Assembly (NCBI GenBank): GCA_015499995.1
Contig: JADNRV010000072.1
Span: 124,001-188,000, forward strand
Direction: 5' to 3'
Source: Flammula alnicola
Taxonomy: Eukaryota > Basidiomycota > Agaricomycetes > Agaricales > Strophariaceae
Length of the DNA: 64,000 nucleotides
Shown here in pieces: positions 45,051 to 57,354 of the stretch (position 1 is the stretch's first letter; each line of letters begins with the position of its first letter). Under the pieces are notes generated by a model. The model saw only the letters and a program-made list of their open reading frames with translations. It was not told the origin of the DNA and ran no database searches. The position numbers and the translations under genes are program-made.

Positions 45051-46313
45051 ATGAACCAATCCCCTGTAGGACATGTATTTTTCGCCTATGGTGTGTTGAA
45101 CATCGTCGTCAAGACCGACGGCCGCAGCGTTACTCCTTCGTACGAAACGTTGACGGAATACATCTTAACGAAGTATCCTCAGGCGCCGCTCAGCATCGAC
45201 ATGTATGATTGGAATGGCCTTATGTATGACTCGCTTAGTCAAGGACTCGATCGAAGGGTCATTGCTCAGCTTTGCGGTTACTTGGATCTATTTTATAGTG
45301 TGGTTCACAGGTGGCAAAGCGTGCGATTCGATGCACCACTAATCTCCCTTCTAGTTCCGAAGACCAGCACAAGGTTTCCATCTATCGGCCCAACGATATT
45401 GCAAAGTATCGCCATCAAGGACACCGAATCGGTGAAAGATTTAGAAACGCTCAGGAGGTTTATGTCGCTTCTCTGGTACCGCAAACCTTGGGTCTTCAGT
45501 CAACTTTCCATCGACAACTACAGATCGTTTCATAAAAAGATCTTCCTCGACCTTCCTTATTCGCGTCTTACACATCTCGAAATACAGAGCACTATCACTG
45601 GGGAATTGGCCCACGAGATCCTCCAGGAGGCGCTTTACATGAAGAGATGCACCTTTTCCGACGTGACTACCCCAGGTCCTGCCGAAGAACGTCTTCCGGC
45701 TGTTGTTCCTACCATGGAATATCTCAAGCTCGAGATCGACACAAGGGATTTCGAGAAGTCTAGGAACACCGGCGCGGTTTTCGGCCTGCTCGAGAAGATT
45801 CTCTCTCCAGACCTCACGGAACTTCATCTCGGATACGAAGACGGATGGAACACCCATGCATTTTCCGACTTCCATTCCAAGTCTCGATGCAAAATCGAAA
45901 CTTTGCACCTCGTCAAGATGGCTATGAAGCCTCGGCATCTCGTACAAACTCTCGCAATGAACCCATACATCAACGAGCTTGTTGTCGAGGGACAGTCGAA
46001 GCGGAAAACCGACGGCTGCGAAATTCTGTTTACGGACGACGTCTTGGACAGGTTTATGTTCGATCCTCACGGAAACCATCTTTGTCCGGACTTGGAAAGT
46101 CTGACCGTCAACGTTGAATGCGTGCAGGTGGAACATGGCAAGTTCCGCAGGATGCTATGGAACAGGTTTCAAAACAGCAACTTGCGTGAAGTGAAAATCA
46201 TAGGATCACAGCACTTGAAGGAAAACGACCGACGGGCATTGCTTGATCTCGCCTCTTACAGGATGAACGTCGTTTTCGATGGCAAGCCAGTATTAGACCC
46301 TCGATGGCTTTAG
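45051..46313 (+). CDS. F-box/LRR-like protein lacking a visible F-box
   Basis: One long uninterrupted frame encodes about 420 residues from the ATG at 45051. It has the repetitive Leu pattern of the mushroom F-box protein expansion (YLKLEIDTRDFEKS, LTELHLGYEDG, LESLTVNVECVQV). In that family the text after the F-box usually reads like VVKTDGRSVTPSYETLTEYI, which here appears almost at the start. The F-box itself is therefore missing, or sits in an upstream exon that I could not find. If it has no F-box it cannot recruit SCF ubiquitin ligase in the usual way. The family call is moderate; the exact start is uncertain. Confidence 0.55.
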   Translation: MNQSPVGHVFFAYGVLNIVVKTDGRSVTPSYETLTEYILTKYPQAPLSIDMYDWNGLMYDSLSQGLDRRVIAQLCGYLDLFYSVVHRWQSVRFDAPLISLLVPKTSTRFPSIGPTILQSIAIKDTESVKDLETLRRFMSLLWYRKPWVFSQLSIDNYRSFHKKIFLDLPYSRLTHLEIQSTITGELAHEILQEALYMKRCTFSDVTTPGPAEERLPAVVPTMEYLKLEIDTRDFEKSRNTGAVFGLLEKILSPDLTELHLGYEDGWNTHAFSDFHSKSRCKIETLHLVKMAMKPRHLVQTLAMNPYINELVVEGQSKRKTDGCEILFTDDVLDRFMFDPHGNHLCPDLESLTVNVECVQVEHGKFRRMLWNRFQNSNLREVKIIGSQHLKENDRRALLDLASYRMNVVFDGKPVLDPRWL

Positions 46314-46844
46314 TTTTCCACCTTTGCAGGGAAATTTTTTAAGTTAGCACGACAGCACTCATTTATGTACACTCAGAATACTTGGACTTGGCCATAGACG
46401 GTATGTAAACACATAGCTAAACGACAGCGACGACCCTCATTACTACATTTCACGGACACTCATTACCTACCAATTCACGGACACGGTTTCAAGTACATAA
46501 ATGTTATACCAAGAATGTATAAACCAAAGATGTATCACAAGAAATATGTACTACTTCAATTTATTCAATGATAGAGTCGAGAAAGGAAGTTGGGTACGCA
46601 TGTACAAAGGCAATTTGCTTCCAGAGCGTGTCTGTCTTAACTCTCTGCTCGACCTTTACTCCAGTTTCAACCTTCGTCATCTCGAACTCTGACATACGTA
46701 TTTGGAAGCAGAAGCCAGCTGTGTTTTTGAACTTGAACCATACACGGCAAGACGATACCCGGGACACTCGATCGAAAATTAATAACAGCAGCAACTTTTC
46801 AGCGCGCGGACGCCGTTTCGCAGAAACGAACTTCCCAGGAAACG
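46314..46844. other. intergenic, no gene supported
   Basis: Spacer between two same-strand F-box/LRR-like genes. Open frames on both strands overlap without distinguishing features. Confidence 0.45.
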
Positions 46845-47971
46845 ATGTCTATCTTACCCACCGAGATTCTTCAAGAAATATTGTCGCTTTCTCTCTTCTC
46901 TTGGGATTCCACAGTGGCCCTGCTGACAACTTCGTCGGCATTTCGCGATATCTGCGAGAAATTCATCTACACCCAGCTTCATTTCACATCTCGGGCGCAG
47001 CTTGCTTCGTTTATCTCTACATATAGTTCCCCAAAGAGCACTGTGCCTTATGCCCCTCGCTCTGTGGAGCTGGACATCACCATCGATGAGTCTAATCTTG
47101 TGTTCTTCGACATCTATGCTCTGTTTTCCCAGTGTCTGTCGGATACCACAGAGGGCGCCCAACGAGACCAGAACGGAAGACTGTCGTTGGACCTTTTGCG
47201 TCTACGCCTCAATTCACATGCGTTTGACTCTCAGATAGAGATGGTTTACGCTGCTCTTTCTCTCGTCAAGTGAGTATACTGGGTAAATAATGATAAGGTC
47301 CTTGGCAACTTTGCTCAAGCTATGGTTTAGCCCAAGGCAATTCATTTGGACAGGACTAGATCCCCCTCATCATTTCTCGATCGCAGTATGTCTTCTCGCT
47401 CGCATATCGTCCATTTACTATTTTTAACCTCGCTCCGGACCATAAGATTGTCCCTCAAGCAATCCCTCATCTGTTTCGTGCCCTATCAAGTTACACGAAC
47501 CTCACATATCTCAAGCTTACTCATCTTGCCATGCTTTATGCCTTGAAAATATATGGGCTTCCCATCATTCCCTCTCTTCGGACCCTCCATTTGGGCCAAG
47601 TGATATTCCTACATCCATTGACAGTTGCAGCTTTCATTCTCGATCCTTGTGAGCTTTGTCTCCATGCACATGTCTCTTCAACGACTCACAAATAATGCAC
47701 GACAGATTCAAAGAACCTAGAGAAAGTCTACCTGGTGGACGCTTATCACGAAAGTATCTGGGGCCCACGTCTCCGGCGTTCAGACATTGAGATTGCAGCA
47801 ACGTCAACTAAATCTCCCCCAGATGGGATTGAAACCCTTGAACATGACGACCCATTGCCACTCACCAGTGCAGAGGTAAAAAATCTTGTTCGGTGCGTTG
47901 TGGTTTGCGAAGCGAAGACGGAGCGCATCATGGGAGGAGACCGCGTTGAGAATAACACCCTTCTTCTATGA
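46845..47971 (+). CDS. F-box/LRR-like protein
   Basis: Exons 46845-47269, 47331-47385, 47447-47648 and 47706-47971 join in phase to about 315 residues ending ENNTLLL. The N-terminus MSILPTEILQEILSLSLF is a short F-box-like helix pair (LP-EIL-EIL). The rest is a Leu-rich array (SLDLLRLRLNSH, LTYLKLTHLAML, SLRTLHLGQVIF). Such proteins choose substrates for SCF ubiquitin ligases; the target is unknown. No break is seen. Confidence 0.6.
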
Positions 47972-48261
47972 TGTTTGGACGAATTGCATTGGGGACATTT
48001 TATTCTGTTGATGGTGCGTATCCATCTCAGCCCTATGAGACATTAAAACTCAAACGTAACACTGCGACTGTCCAGGAACAGGCTGAGAGGCTAGAATATT
48101 GAGACTAACGCGTAAGCCATCATAAATGCATCCATGAGCTCCGTTGAGAGACTGATATTCTCATCGTGAATAATATAGGATGTTGCGTGCATGAGTAATG
48201 AGAGTAATACATAGGCAGCGATAAGCTCTTGCCTGACTCCTTGTTGAGTATGGCTTCCAAC
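47972..48261. other. intergenic upstream of tRNA
   Basis: No gene is visible between the F-box-like gene and the initiator tRNA. Confidence 0.4.
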
Positions 48262-48333
48262 AGCAGCATGGCGCAGTGGTAGCGCGCGGGGCCCATAACC
48301 CCGAGGTCACTCGATCGAAACGAGTTGCTGCTA
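48262..48333 (+). tRNA. initiator tRNA-Met (CAT)
   Basis: The 5' strand AGCAGCA pairs with TGCTGCT to form a seven-pair acceptor stem beginning A1-T72, and the anticodon CAT (48294-48296) sits in the GGG-CCC-flanked loop of initiators. The T-loop is ATCGAAA, starting with A instead of T, which marks eukaryotic initiator tRNAs. There is no intron. A T-run at 48352-48356 could terminate RNA polymerase III. Confidence 0.95.
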
Positions 48334-48777
48334 TCCTCCTGGTCGTCAGACTTTTTCTTTTTATCTTTCATTCCAACGGGTGCGCGATCTTAATGCCGTA
48401 CACATCTACTGTTCAAACGTTCAAATTCAGGGTGTGCGGTCTGACGATCGTGAGACGTAAACTTCCGCTATCTTATCTTATCCATAATCACGAGCACTCA
48501 AATTCGATATAAAGTTCATGTTTTTTGTTATCTCCTTTTGCTATATGTCTTGAGAACAGAAAGTGGATTCATAAACAGGAAATATTGACGGCACAACCAG
48601 TAGCTAGCGAGGTCTATGACTCGAACTCAGTCGCTCTCACTTTTTGGTACTTGATTTGCGTCAAAATGCGGGTACTATTATTGTAGAGCCCTACAGCGGA
48701 CGTTCACCGGGGCCTCTCGAACTGCGCAGGAAAATGTCGATCCACGACATAGGAATTTGTGCACCGCAAACAGAAAC

Positions 48778-51496
48778 TCAAGCTTTTTGCTCGTCTCTCC
48801 TTTTCCAAGACCCCACCAACGCACCAACACCAAGCGCACCACCCACGGTACTGACAAGGATCGCCCATATCACGATGGCAAACGGCTCTTCGTCTGCGAT
48901 CCGCGTCGTAATTGTAGTGGTCGTGACGCCGGCATCAGAAGTTGACGTAGACGTTGTAGAAACGGGGGTGGGACCGAGCAACAACGGCCTGGAAAGCTGT
49001 GCGATGATGAGCGCGATCTCGCCGCGTGCGACCATAGCAAGCCCGAGAAGGAGGGCGGACCGCAGGCGGGTGGGTTCGTTTGGGGTGCTGGAGGCTGGGT
49101 GTTCTCGATATCATGATTGATATTCTTGTCGGTGGAGGACGATGGAGATGCTTGCTTGGGGCCTAGTTGGTTAACACGATCGGGATGGAGATGCCTCTGG
49201 CGAGGCACAACGTTTATGAGGAGTGGACAGATTGACGGCGAAAAGGAGACAGCGGAAATGATGAAGAGGGTGTGGTTGACATTGATGCTGGCGAGAGCGA
49301 GGCTTCTGTGTGGTCGTCTACTCTACCTCTTTCTCGCTCTGGGTCGCTGACCATGGCTCGCTCCTCCCCATATCCACGTTCGAGCTCCTAGGTCTACAAG
49401 TCGCATCCGCCTCCAGGCTTTCCTGCACATTTACATTGACTTTCGATTCGAGCTTTAACTCTGAGCTCGCGTTCAAGTCGGGCATTGGACCGAACAACCC
49501 CTTGCCAATTTCTTCATCTCCATCGTGGCCACGTTCCTTTGTCTTGTGCATTCCATTGTACCCGCCCTCGTCCGTATATTCGCTGTTTCTGCCTCGATTG
49601 TGATCTCGGTGTGCAGTCCATAGACTCCACCTAAGCTTCTCCAGCCATGCTTTGGACATAGATGCGAACATCTTTCCGCCTCTCCGTTTATCCTCGACTC
49701 CATCCCCAGATTTGCGTCCTTAGCCCCATCGACCCCCTTTCTGGCTAGTCCTCTTCCTCGCATCGTATCCTTGGGCTCTGGCCATACAAGCATCCACACC
49801 CCGACCGCCATCTTCGCCAGCACCATCAGCAAGGCATACACCAACCCGCGCCATACCACCCGATGCGAAGCTTTGCCCTGTATGACTGTCGCATTTCCCA
49901 TTCCTGTAAAATCACATTGGCAGGCGGTTAGCTATAAGTAAAGTAAGGTCAAAGAAATAAATTACTTGCCAGAAGAAGTAAAGGTGTTGTTAATAATAAC
50001 AATCTGCGCAGCGTTTGGATGCGTGTGAACATTGCTTTGACGGGCAACGCCGCCCCGATGGAGGCGAAGAATAGAGGACCCAGCAGGTGTGTGAGTAGAG
50101 GCTGTAGATAGGCTACGAAAGCGTCATGTGCGGGGTTTCTGCTGCTCTTGATGGTCTGTATCTTCGCTCCTGCGTTATCTTGGTCGGTAGCCTGGGTGGG
50201 AGGAGCAATGATGGCGTCGTTTACGCCAGAAATTTCTCCAGATGGTTTGTCTTCTCCTCCATCTGCTACATCCTCCTCCCCAAATATATAACCGACCAAT
50301 GCACCTGCAAGATATGCTCCGAATAACTCGCTAGTGCCTGCATACCCCGAACCCGCTACAAAAGCCATCAGGTGAGGACGATAGCAAGGAGAAAGAACTG
50401 CGGGCGTGGAGTGGTTGGAGAAAGTTGGCATTGGGTAGTGGTGCGCACTGGGAGGTTGAGGTATCGCCACTGTTATCGACGTCGAGGTCGAAGACAATCA
50501 AGAAGAGAACCACGGCGGCTGAGACCCAGATGCTTCTGAACCTTCTCCATACGTCCCTCCAATGCAATCTAACCGCCTTTCTAAGCCCCATTGCCACAAT
50601 GGGGTCCCAAAACCAAACGCGATTGAGACGAGTATAGGGCGCACGATAGTCGGCCACTGTATGTTGGCACCGCCTCCCGACTCGGCTTGAGCCAGTCCAG
50701 TTATTATCCCTGCGACGACCAGACCCAGCACATCGTCCAAGAGCGCTGCACAAACGAGGACGCAGCCTACGCGTGTGCGTCTCAGGTCCATGTCCGTGAA
50801 ATTTCCGGTTTTCTTCTCCTTTTCTCGTCCAGAATCCGACTTCGCCGTCGTCGCAGGCCCAGGCGCCAAAAGCGCCAGAGTTGTCCCCAATGAAGTCGAT
50901 GAAAGCGAAGCCCCACAGGCAAACGCCTGCAGACCCGTATACCCGTAGGCGCCCATGCCCAACCCCATGCTCAGTGCTACAGGCAGGAGAACGCCCGTCA
51001 ATGCTGAGACACTGCTCAACCCTGCGTTGTCTCGCATTAATTTTAAGGAGGCTGCGTCCAGGGATACCCCCGCCTCGAATATCAGTAAGAGAAGGCCGAG
51101 GTAGCCGATGTCGATCAGGGTGCGTTGGGTGGACGTTGAGGGAATGGATGCGGATGTTATGGAGGGCCCCAGGAGAGCGCCAAGTAGGAGGGGGAAGAGG
51201 AGTGTTAGAGCGGGGTTCAGGGTATATGATGCCTTTGCTGAAGACTTCGTCGAAGAGATGGAGTCGGAAGCGGTTACGACGCCATCATCTGGTTCGCTTG
51301 CTAAATGCACATCCTGAAAGCTGGAAGTGTGCGTCGACACTGGGAATGAATTTGATAACAAGGTAGGCAGTGCTAGAAGTACGAGGTACGTCGATAGTGA
51401 AAGCAACGTGGGTAGTGTCGGAGGCGTGTATGGGACCTGTGCGGAGGTCGGGATTGTAGTTGTTAATGGAATTTCTGAAGAAGATGAATCGAACAT
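48778..51496 (-). CDS. cation/proton antiporter, Na+/H+ exchanger domain (several one-base breaks)
   Basis: This is a polytopic membrane antiporter of the CPA type, exchanging Na+ or K+ for protons. The N-terminal exon from ATG 51496 has repeated hydrophobic spans (LLSLSTYLVLLALPTLL, TLIDIGYLGLLLLIFEAGVS). Signature regions include CGASLSSTSLGTTLALL, RTRVGCVLVCAALLDDVLGLV and MAFVAGSGYAGTSELFGAYLAG. The C-terminus has GLAMVARGEIALIIAQLS and FAIVIWAILVSTVGGALGVG. One base each seems missing at about 50600 (FGTPIVAMGLR), 50448 (an intron donor), 50370 (VLTLMAFVAG) and 49070 (RLRSALLLG). A fifth break near 49673 in a low-complexity loop is less certain. The overall fold and order are complete. 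Confidence 0.85.
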
Positions 51497-52212
51497 AGTT
51501 TGGATAAGAAATATCAATTCAGGTCGTGCTTTCAATTCCGCCGATAGCTTGATGTCGACTAGTCGGAGGGGGGATCTGTTCTCTTCTTCAGAATGGGTAT
51601 CGTTGACGAGGCCGTTTGACTGAAGTTGGCCTTTGACTTGAGGAAATAGGAGTAAGGAACGAATCCACGACGAGCTTGTTGATTTCGTGCCCTTTGAGTA
51701 GCTGATTTCTCTGAACTTGGAGGGTTATTTGACAATGCAGTAGCAGTTGGACGTATACTTGAGTTTCACTGGAGACGACGTATACATCGTTCCTTCCAAA
51801 TTGCGTAACGTAGCGGACTTCAGCCTTGCCTCAGTCTCAGTGGTCGACTTGCAAGACGACCAAAAGTCAAAAGTAGTCCTTGGAATATTGGAGCTAGAAG
51901 TTCAAACTGAACGCCGCTTGTTCAGAATCGACGCCCAGATGGAGTTTTCAAGTGATAAATCGTCGATGAGGGAGAACCAAGGTGGTAAGAAGAAAAGAGA
52001 TTGAAGTTTTGAACAGGGAGGATGTCAGGAAATCCATGACAAATAGATGGCACGTGATTGAAAACGCGTCGCGTCGCCTGGCTCGGACTCGTGGAGTTCT
52101 CAGCCTGAAATTCAGTCAAAAATCACTTTCACGTTGGTGGCCTCATAATATTATGCGGGGTTGCGATAAAATCATTTTTATCATTTCAGTTATAGTATCG
52201 GATGGGTCTTGG
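51497..52212. other. intergenic between antiporter and glycoside-hydrolase-like gene
   Basis: This stretch contains the antiporter promoter and the 3' flank of the next gene. A GC-rich cluster with ACGCGTCGCGTCGCC lies near 52065. No gene is supported. Confidence 0.45.
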
Positions 52213-54226
52213 TCAAAGTTCATCGTGTTCTGGCCTTTTAGAATCTAAAATATCTTGAGGTTTCGAAATTACTACTATTGCCGATCCTAAGGGCTCCAAA
52301 ACCAACTCCCGATCGGAAGACATTGACGTGCCCTCTTGGAGTATCCACGATATAGTTTGATTGTCCAGTCGTTGAATAAGAGTACCGAAATTGTCGCCGT
52401 CCAGATTCGTGGCAAGAATGAGAGTCTTGGGCCCTCTTCTCCATAGGCCTACGTCCACACGACCGTAGGTTGAATGACTGAAGGAGGTCTCGGGGTCGAA
52501 GAAATAAGGAACGAGCTGTGAAAGGGCTTTGGCAAACAGAGACGCGTACTGTTTGATGTCGACTGGCGTCGGATCTATCCAAGGTATAATGCCTGACATC
52601 CAAAGAGTTAAAGTCGGAAAGGGCCAATCATGTAGAACAAAAAAATTCAATACCGCGAGTACCGTGATTGATACTAAGAATGGTCTGGACAAGCCATTCC
52701 CTCCCGGTTGGTGGTCGGGTCCAGAATCTACAATCACGCTTTAATAAAGGGATAGTCGGATAACAGCAGCAGGCATCTACGTACTCTTCACCTCCGAAAG
52801 CTTGCGTAACCGTCCAAATAAATTTCGTCTTGTCCCATCCAAGCATGCGCAACCTCGTGCTTGTTGCATGCAACCTCTTCGATATGTCCTCGAACTGACC
52901 TTCGCAGTTATCACATCCACAGCAGCCAAAGTCTTTCGTGCAGGGCGTGCTATACTTCGAAGAAAAAGTGGCGTTGTTTCCAATCATGTATACGTCGGGA
53001 AGGATGATATCAGCGCCAGAGACATACTCCTCGAAGAAGTAGTCGGCGCAATTGAGCGCGATGGACACTGGGTGATAGCCGTCTAATTCGTATATGAGGT
53101 CGTACGCTGCTCGCGTGGCGTCCAAGGCATCGCCTGAACCATCGGGCTCGTCCGCGGTGTACCATAAGAGCAAGCTTTTGTGGCGTTTTAATGCTTCGAC
53201 TTCCTGAGAGACGGCGTGCAGATTCTGGTATGAGCTGGGGACGGGGTAGTAAATGAGCTATGTGGCTACCCAAGGTAAAACGATAACACACACTGTCGCA
53301 TATCGTATATCAAATAGAGTCCGATGGCATCCATATGATCCAGCATTTCGTCAAAGGCAGCTTTGTCGGTAAAAGGTGGAACAGGATGCACGACAGTGAA
53401 CCTGACATACTCTCAGTTATTTCTAACAGGCTGAAAAGTGAGAAAAAATTACCCTTGAGACTTAATCTCGTCCAGAATAGTCAAGTTAGATGCCAGGTAC
53501 CCTCCAAAGTCCGTGTAAAATCCAATAGGGAAGATGTGTTCGAAGTTTCCTGCATTGGACTTTGTCATCAGAGCCCCAGTTTTTCGGTCTAATTTTGTAA
53601 CGGAGCCAGACGGTGGGGTCGGAAGATACCATAGGGACGTGGTGTAGACAACGGTCTGTTTGAGAGTAGTTGAGACTTCAAGTTCTGCCGAGCAGGTTAT
53701 ATTGTACGGTGTCCTGTGGGGACGGAGGCTACAGAGAGATAAAGGTAGCTCCAAATCTTTCGCGTTCATTTCGACATCTCTGTAAACAGTAAGATAACCA
53801 TCAACTTCAAGAGTAACGGTGAGCGTGGTGGGAACTGGGTTATTCCGAGTCATGGGCGACCCGTGTCGCAGATGCACAGGCGTGATCAGAGTGTCGACGA
53901 GTACAGAAGCATAAGAGCGACAGTCATCTTCCTTCAGATATGGCTGGTTCCTGGGGACACAACGAAAGGCAAATTCAGGTTCTTTCAAGTCCTCAGACGG
54001 AGGGAAAGTGCCTTTAGGTGGGATAATTGGCTGATCGATTTCGTAATTCTTTCCGCACCTGAATCAAATGAGTCAATGTAGACGGCGTGAAGAATGAATG
54101 CAACAGGTTTACCATGTATTTCCGCGGACCCCCGTAGAAGATATGTATTGAAGCAAGAGATTGACGAGCGTCAACGCCGGCTGCCACGTAAGTCGGGTTC
54201 GCATCCGAATGTTCCAGACGATTCAA
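52213..54226 (-). CDS. glycoside-hydrolase-like TIM-barrel protein, likely secreted (5' end unresolved)
   Basis: The exons encode a protein of about 600 residues or more. It reads FYGGPRKYM, CGKNYEIDQPIIPPKGTFPPSED, then FPIGFYTDFGGYLASNLTILDEI, SLLLWYTADEPDGSG, DIILPDVYMIGNN and KTKFIWTVTQAFGGEEFWTRPPTGREW. This strand order with acidic residues at strand ends (TADEPDG) is that of a TIM-barrel glycosidase. Several Cys (CTKDFGCCGCDNC) and N-glycosylation sites (NLTI, NITC, NNAT) suggest secretion. I cannot assign a numbered family. The start codon is not found: the first readable exon begins near 54226, and a candidate signal-peptide exon starts at ATG 54592. The join at YM/CGKN is off by one base. 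The C-terminal part is uninterrupted. Confidence 0.65.
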
Positions 54227-54950
54227 TTCGCCTCGCGGCTAATTAGGCGCCTGTCTCTATGAAACGCTAGAAGGTTCTCCAGTCAACTGCTGCGTAGCAA
54301 TGGGTCTGTCATGGGGATGTTACGGAGAGGAAGAAACCTGGAACTTTGTGAGAAATATCTGAATTCTGGAAGATCACCACCGATAGGGAATTGCCGAAGC
54401 TTACACGCTGCCCCTTGCGCTCTATCTCAGCGCAGGAAAACAATCCGGTCGCAGTAAGCCCATAATATCGTCTGCTTATATATTGTATAAGATATTCATA
54501 TGTACATCGAATTGCTGCATTATAAAACATAGCGTACAGTGGGAATGAGCTGCCGCTAACTTGAACAAGCCTTTCAAAAGAACTGCTTGCATTTCGGTCG
54601 AGAAATAACGAGGAGTCTCTATAATGTTTGATCCTCGATCTCGCCAACTTTTATTTGTGCCTTTTCAGCAACGGTTCCTTCCCTGATGGCGGAGATATTA
54701 CTTTTCGGATAGGGTTGTAGTAATGTTGCTATATCACGGCATCGACTAACTGAGGGGTGTATCTGTTGGCAAGTATTGAAGAAAGTAAGCAATTGGCGAA
54801 CAAATGCGCTCCAACGGCGCGCTTCGTAGGCAGCATTATGGCATACTCGAACCTGAGCCAAACCCACGAAAAGATTCCAGAGAATGGCCTGATTCAATGA
54901 TTTCCAGCTCAAAGACCGAGCCATAGTCGGACTCTGAGGACTCGGAAGGT

Positions 54951-56204
54951 TCAGGTTGTCTCAAATAATGCATATTTAGTATCAGTCGGCAGGCCTAGAG
55001 AAGCAAGGTCAAGGTCGCAAGTTGTCAAATCAAGTTCGAGACGAACCACGACTGAGAAGCAGCTTGTCAGACTGATTTATGAGAACAAGTCAATGAGCTT
55101 TGGCCTGTGTCTTGACAAACGTTATACGCACCTGAAAACCACATGGGCTAAATTCTTGACTCTGAATGAAATCGGAATGATGACAAGGACTGCCGCTGAG
55201 CAAGAATTTTAGACGCCGACAAAAGGGATACGAGACGTACAACTCACCGCAAATTCCTACGAAAAAGGATCCTCCATCGCGCATCACCTGAGTTACAACT
55301 GGAATGTCTACCCATCCATCTGGGAGACACTTTTTGTATTTCCACAGCGCTAAGCCCCATATCGTACATTGCGTAAACAATACAATTCCGCTGCAGATGC
55401 GTATCGCACAATATAATCAGTCGACTCCCACAAAACAAAAAAGGGAACCAGTAGAGACACATACACGGTACGGAGCACTTCCTTCGGGGTGTTAATAATG
55501 ATACATGCCGCGTTATAATCCAAGTGGGGAATGTTATGGATCGAATTGTAGATATTGGCGGCTATCTCGAGCAGGACAGCAAATGTTAGTATGCCTCCCA
55601 CTATCAAATTGTTTTGATATAGCGCATACACTACGATCGAAGTCAACAACGATAACAAATGTACTCGCAGGTGGAGAGAAGCATCTTACCCCGTAATACT
55701 AGGATAATTTCAACCGCACCCAAAAGAGACATGTTGTTGGCCATCTGAAAGTAGAACCAGCCTTCGCAGGTTCTTGGTTTGACGGGCACCTTCGATAAAG
55801 GCCCTAGCACAAAAATTAAGGCGGCACTGGAGACCTTTTCATTAAATATTCCTTTCATGCAACGACGCTAGCACTTACATTTGACTTGCAACGCCATAAT
55901 AACGCGAAAAGAGGTACAGCCACTTCACTCTTGTTTTGGGGCTCCTGGAAACAGACGGTACCTTTATTCAGAGGGAGGAATGACATGACAATTTGATACG
56001 ACTTGCCTGAAAATGAAATAATACTCTTTGCGGCAGCTCACAAGTACATCCCAGAGTATAACGACCAGCCCTACGACTGCCAAAGATGAGACGACGCTTC
56101 CGCAAAACTGGATGTTGGGCCAAGGACTCACGCGTCGCACATTTCCTCGCGACTAGGTCAAAATCCGGGACGAAAGGATCGCCCGTTTCGCGTAGCAGCT
56201 GCAT
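54951..56204 (-). CDS. DUF6533-type multi-pass membrane protein (one frameshift)
   Basis: This is a mushroom-specific integral membrane family of unknown function. The first segments SSLAVVGLVVILWDVLVSC-KEYYFIF and SPKTRVKWLYLFSRYYG are the DUF6533 core. They are followed by FQMANNMSLLGAVEIILVLR, LIVGGILTFAVLLEIA, TQCTIWGLALWKY and a last helix. Two Cys (CEGW and DYNAACIII) sit in the loops, as usual. The second intron has a GC donor (AG|GCAAGT). A base is missing at about 55790: the exon must read MALYRRVPVKPRTCEGW. The C-terminus ends YALFETT at TGA 54953-54951. The start at 56204 is the first ATG before FVPDFDLVARKC. Confidence 0.75.
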
Positions 56205-57354
56205 TCTGTCTGGGCGCACTAACGGGTCTTTCCAAAAAAACCTTCAAGGTGGTGGTTGGACGACGCGATGGCAAGTTGGATGAAAGGGTAGGAACTTAGT
56301 CTGAAGCTCCACCGTTAACGACTGCTATATGTAATATATATGTGAGCTCGGTTTTGACAGTGAGAATAAAGCGGCCATCAGAGCGCACCTAGCAGAAAAG
56401 CCAGCCTCTCGGGCCGCTACATTTCAGATGCCTCGATCATGAGAAACGTGGCTATTTAGTGGGTAGGATACCTCCTCGACCCTGTGATTCAAACGTCACC
56501 GGCGCCGATGGAGAAATCTTATCTGCAGGTTGCTATATGTAATAGGATGGCAGCCTGAGGCCGAAGGCACAGACCCAATGAAGTGAGCCAAATCAGCCGG
56601 GGAAACTAATAGATACTCGACAGACAAGGCACGGAAAGCGCCTCCCTCCAACTTCAACAGCAGTGTTCCACTTCCACAACACCCAACTCAGCAGAAAAGT
56701 CTGAACAGAAGTCGAAAAAAAGGAATTCACCATGTCAAGAAGCTTCGTGTATATATATCGTCCGCGTCGCTGGGAATAAATTGAGTTTTAAGTTCGGAAA
56801 TTGACGGGCAATTGACAGGCGCTTTTGATAGCGTTTAGAGCATCGGATGTACAGCCAAGAAAAGGGGCATTAGCCTCGCGTGGAAAAGCGATGATCTCGC
56901 GATGTGATCTAGGCGCCAATAGTTTTCCGGAAGCGTCCAATATTTTCCTGCAAGATATGCCGCTGGCGTCTTGTTGGCACTGGCAGCACCCAACGAAGAA
57001 GCGGTGGCAAGGGAAAGACGTCCGCCTGAGATGGTAATTCATCAGTGCAACATCATCTAATGAATTGATATGGATAGTACTTAAGGTTGTTGCACATGCA
57101 TTGAGCGAGTTAGTACATAGTCCAGTGATGAGTCTGTCAATGTTACAACTCGATCAGGATCTCGGGAGATGCCGCCGCTTCCCGCGCCCTCCTCCCGCCC
57201 GCAAAACCGGCTGCATACCGCTTACCTATCCTGAGAGTTTGCTGCTCTACGGCAACGTGCAATATGGTTAATAACCTCTGCAACCCTAAGCATGCCATAC
57301 AAATGGTCATTTCAATCTAAACTCGATATTGTACAATTGTGCTGATGCTATTGA
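56205..57354. other. intergenic, no gene supported
   Basis: Two short frames (56788-57042 minus and 57065-57271 plus) are open but resemble nothing. I see no RNA gene or transposon end here. Confidence 0.45.

Noticed and set aside
45441..46136. 231-codon minus-strand frame
   Set aside because: It is a shadow of the F-box/LRR-like gene on the plus strand, whose Leu-repeat pattern is clear.
49473..49901. Frame through the antiporter loop near 49673 as a certain frameshift
   Set aside because: Both frames are low-complexity there and no conserved block decides between them, so I did not count it.
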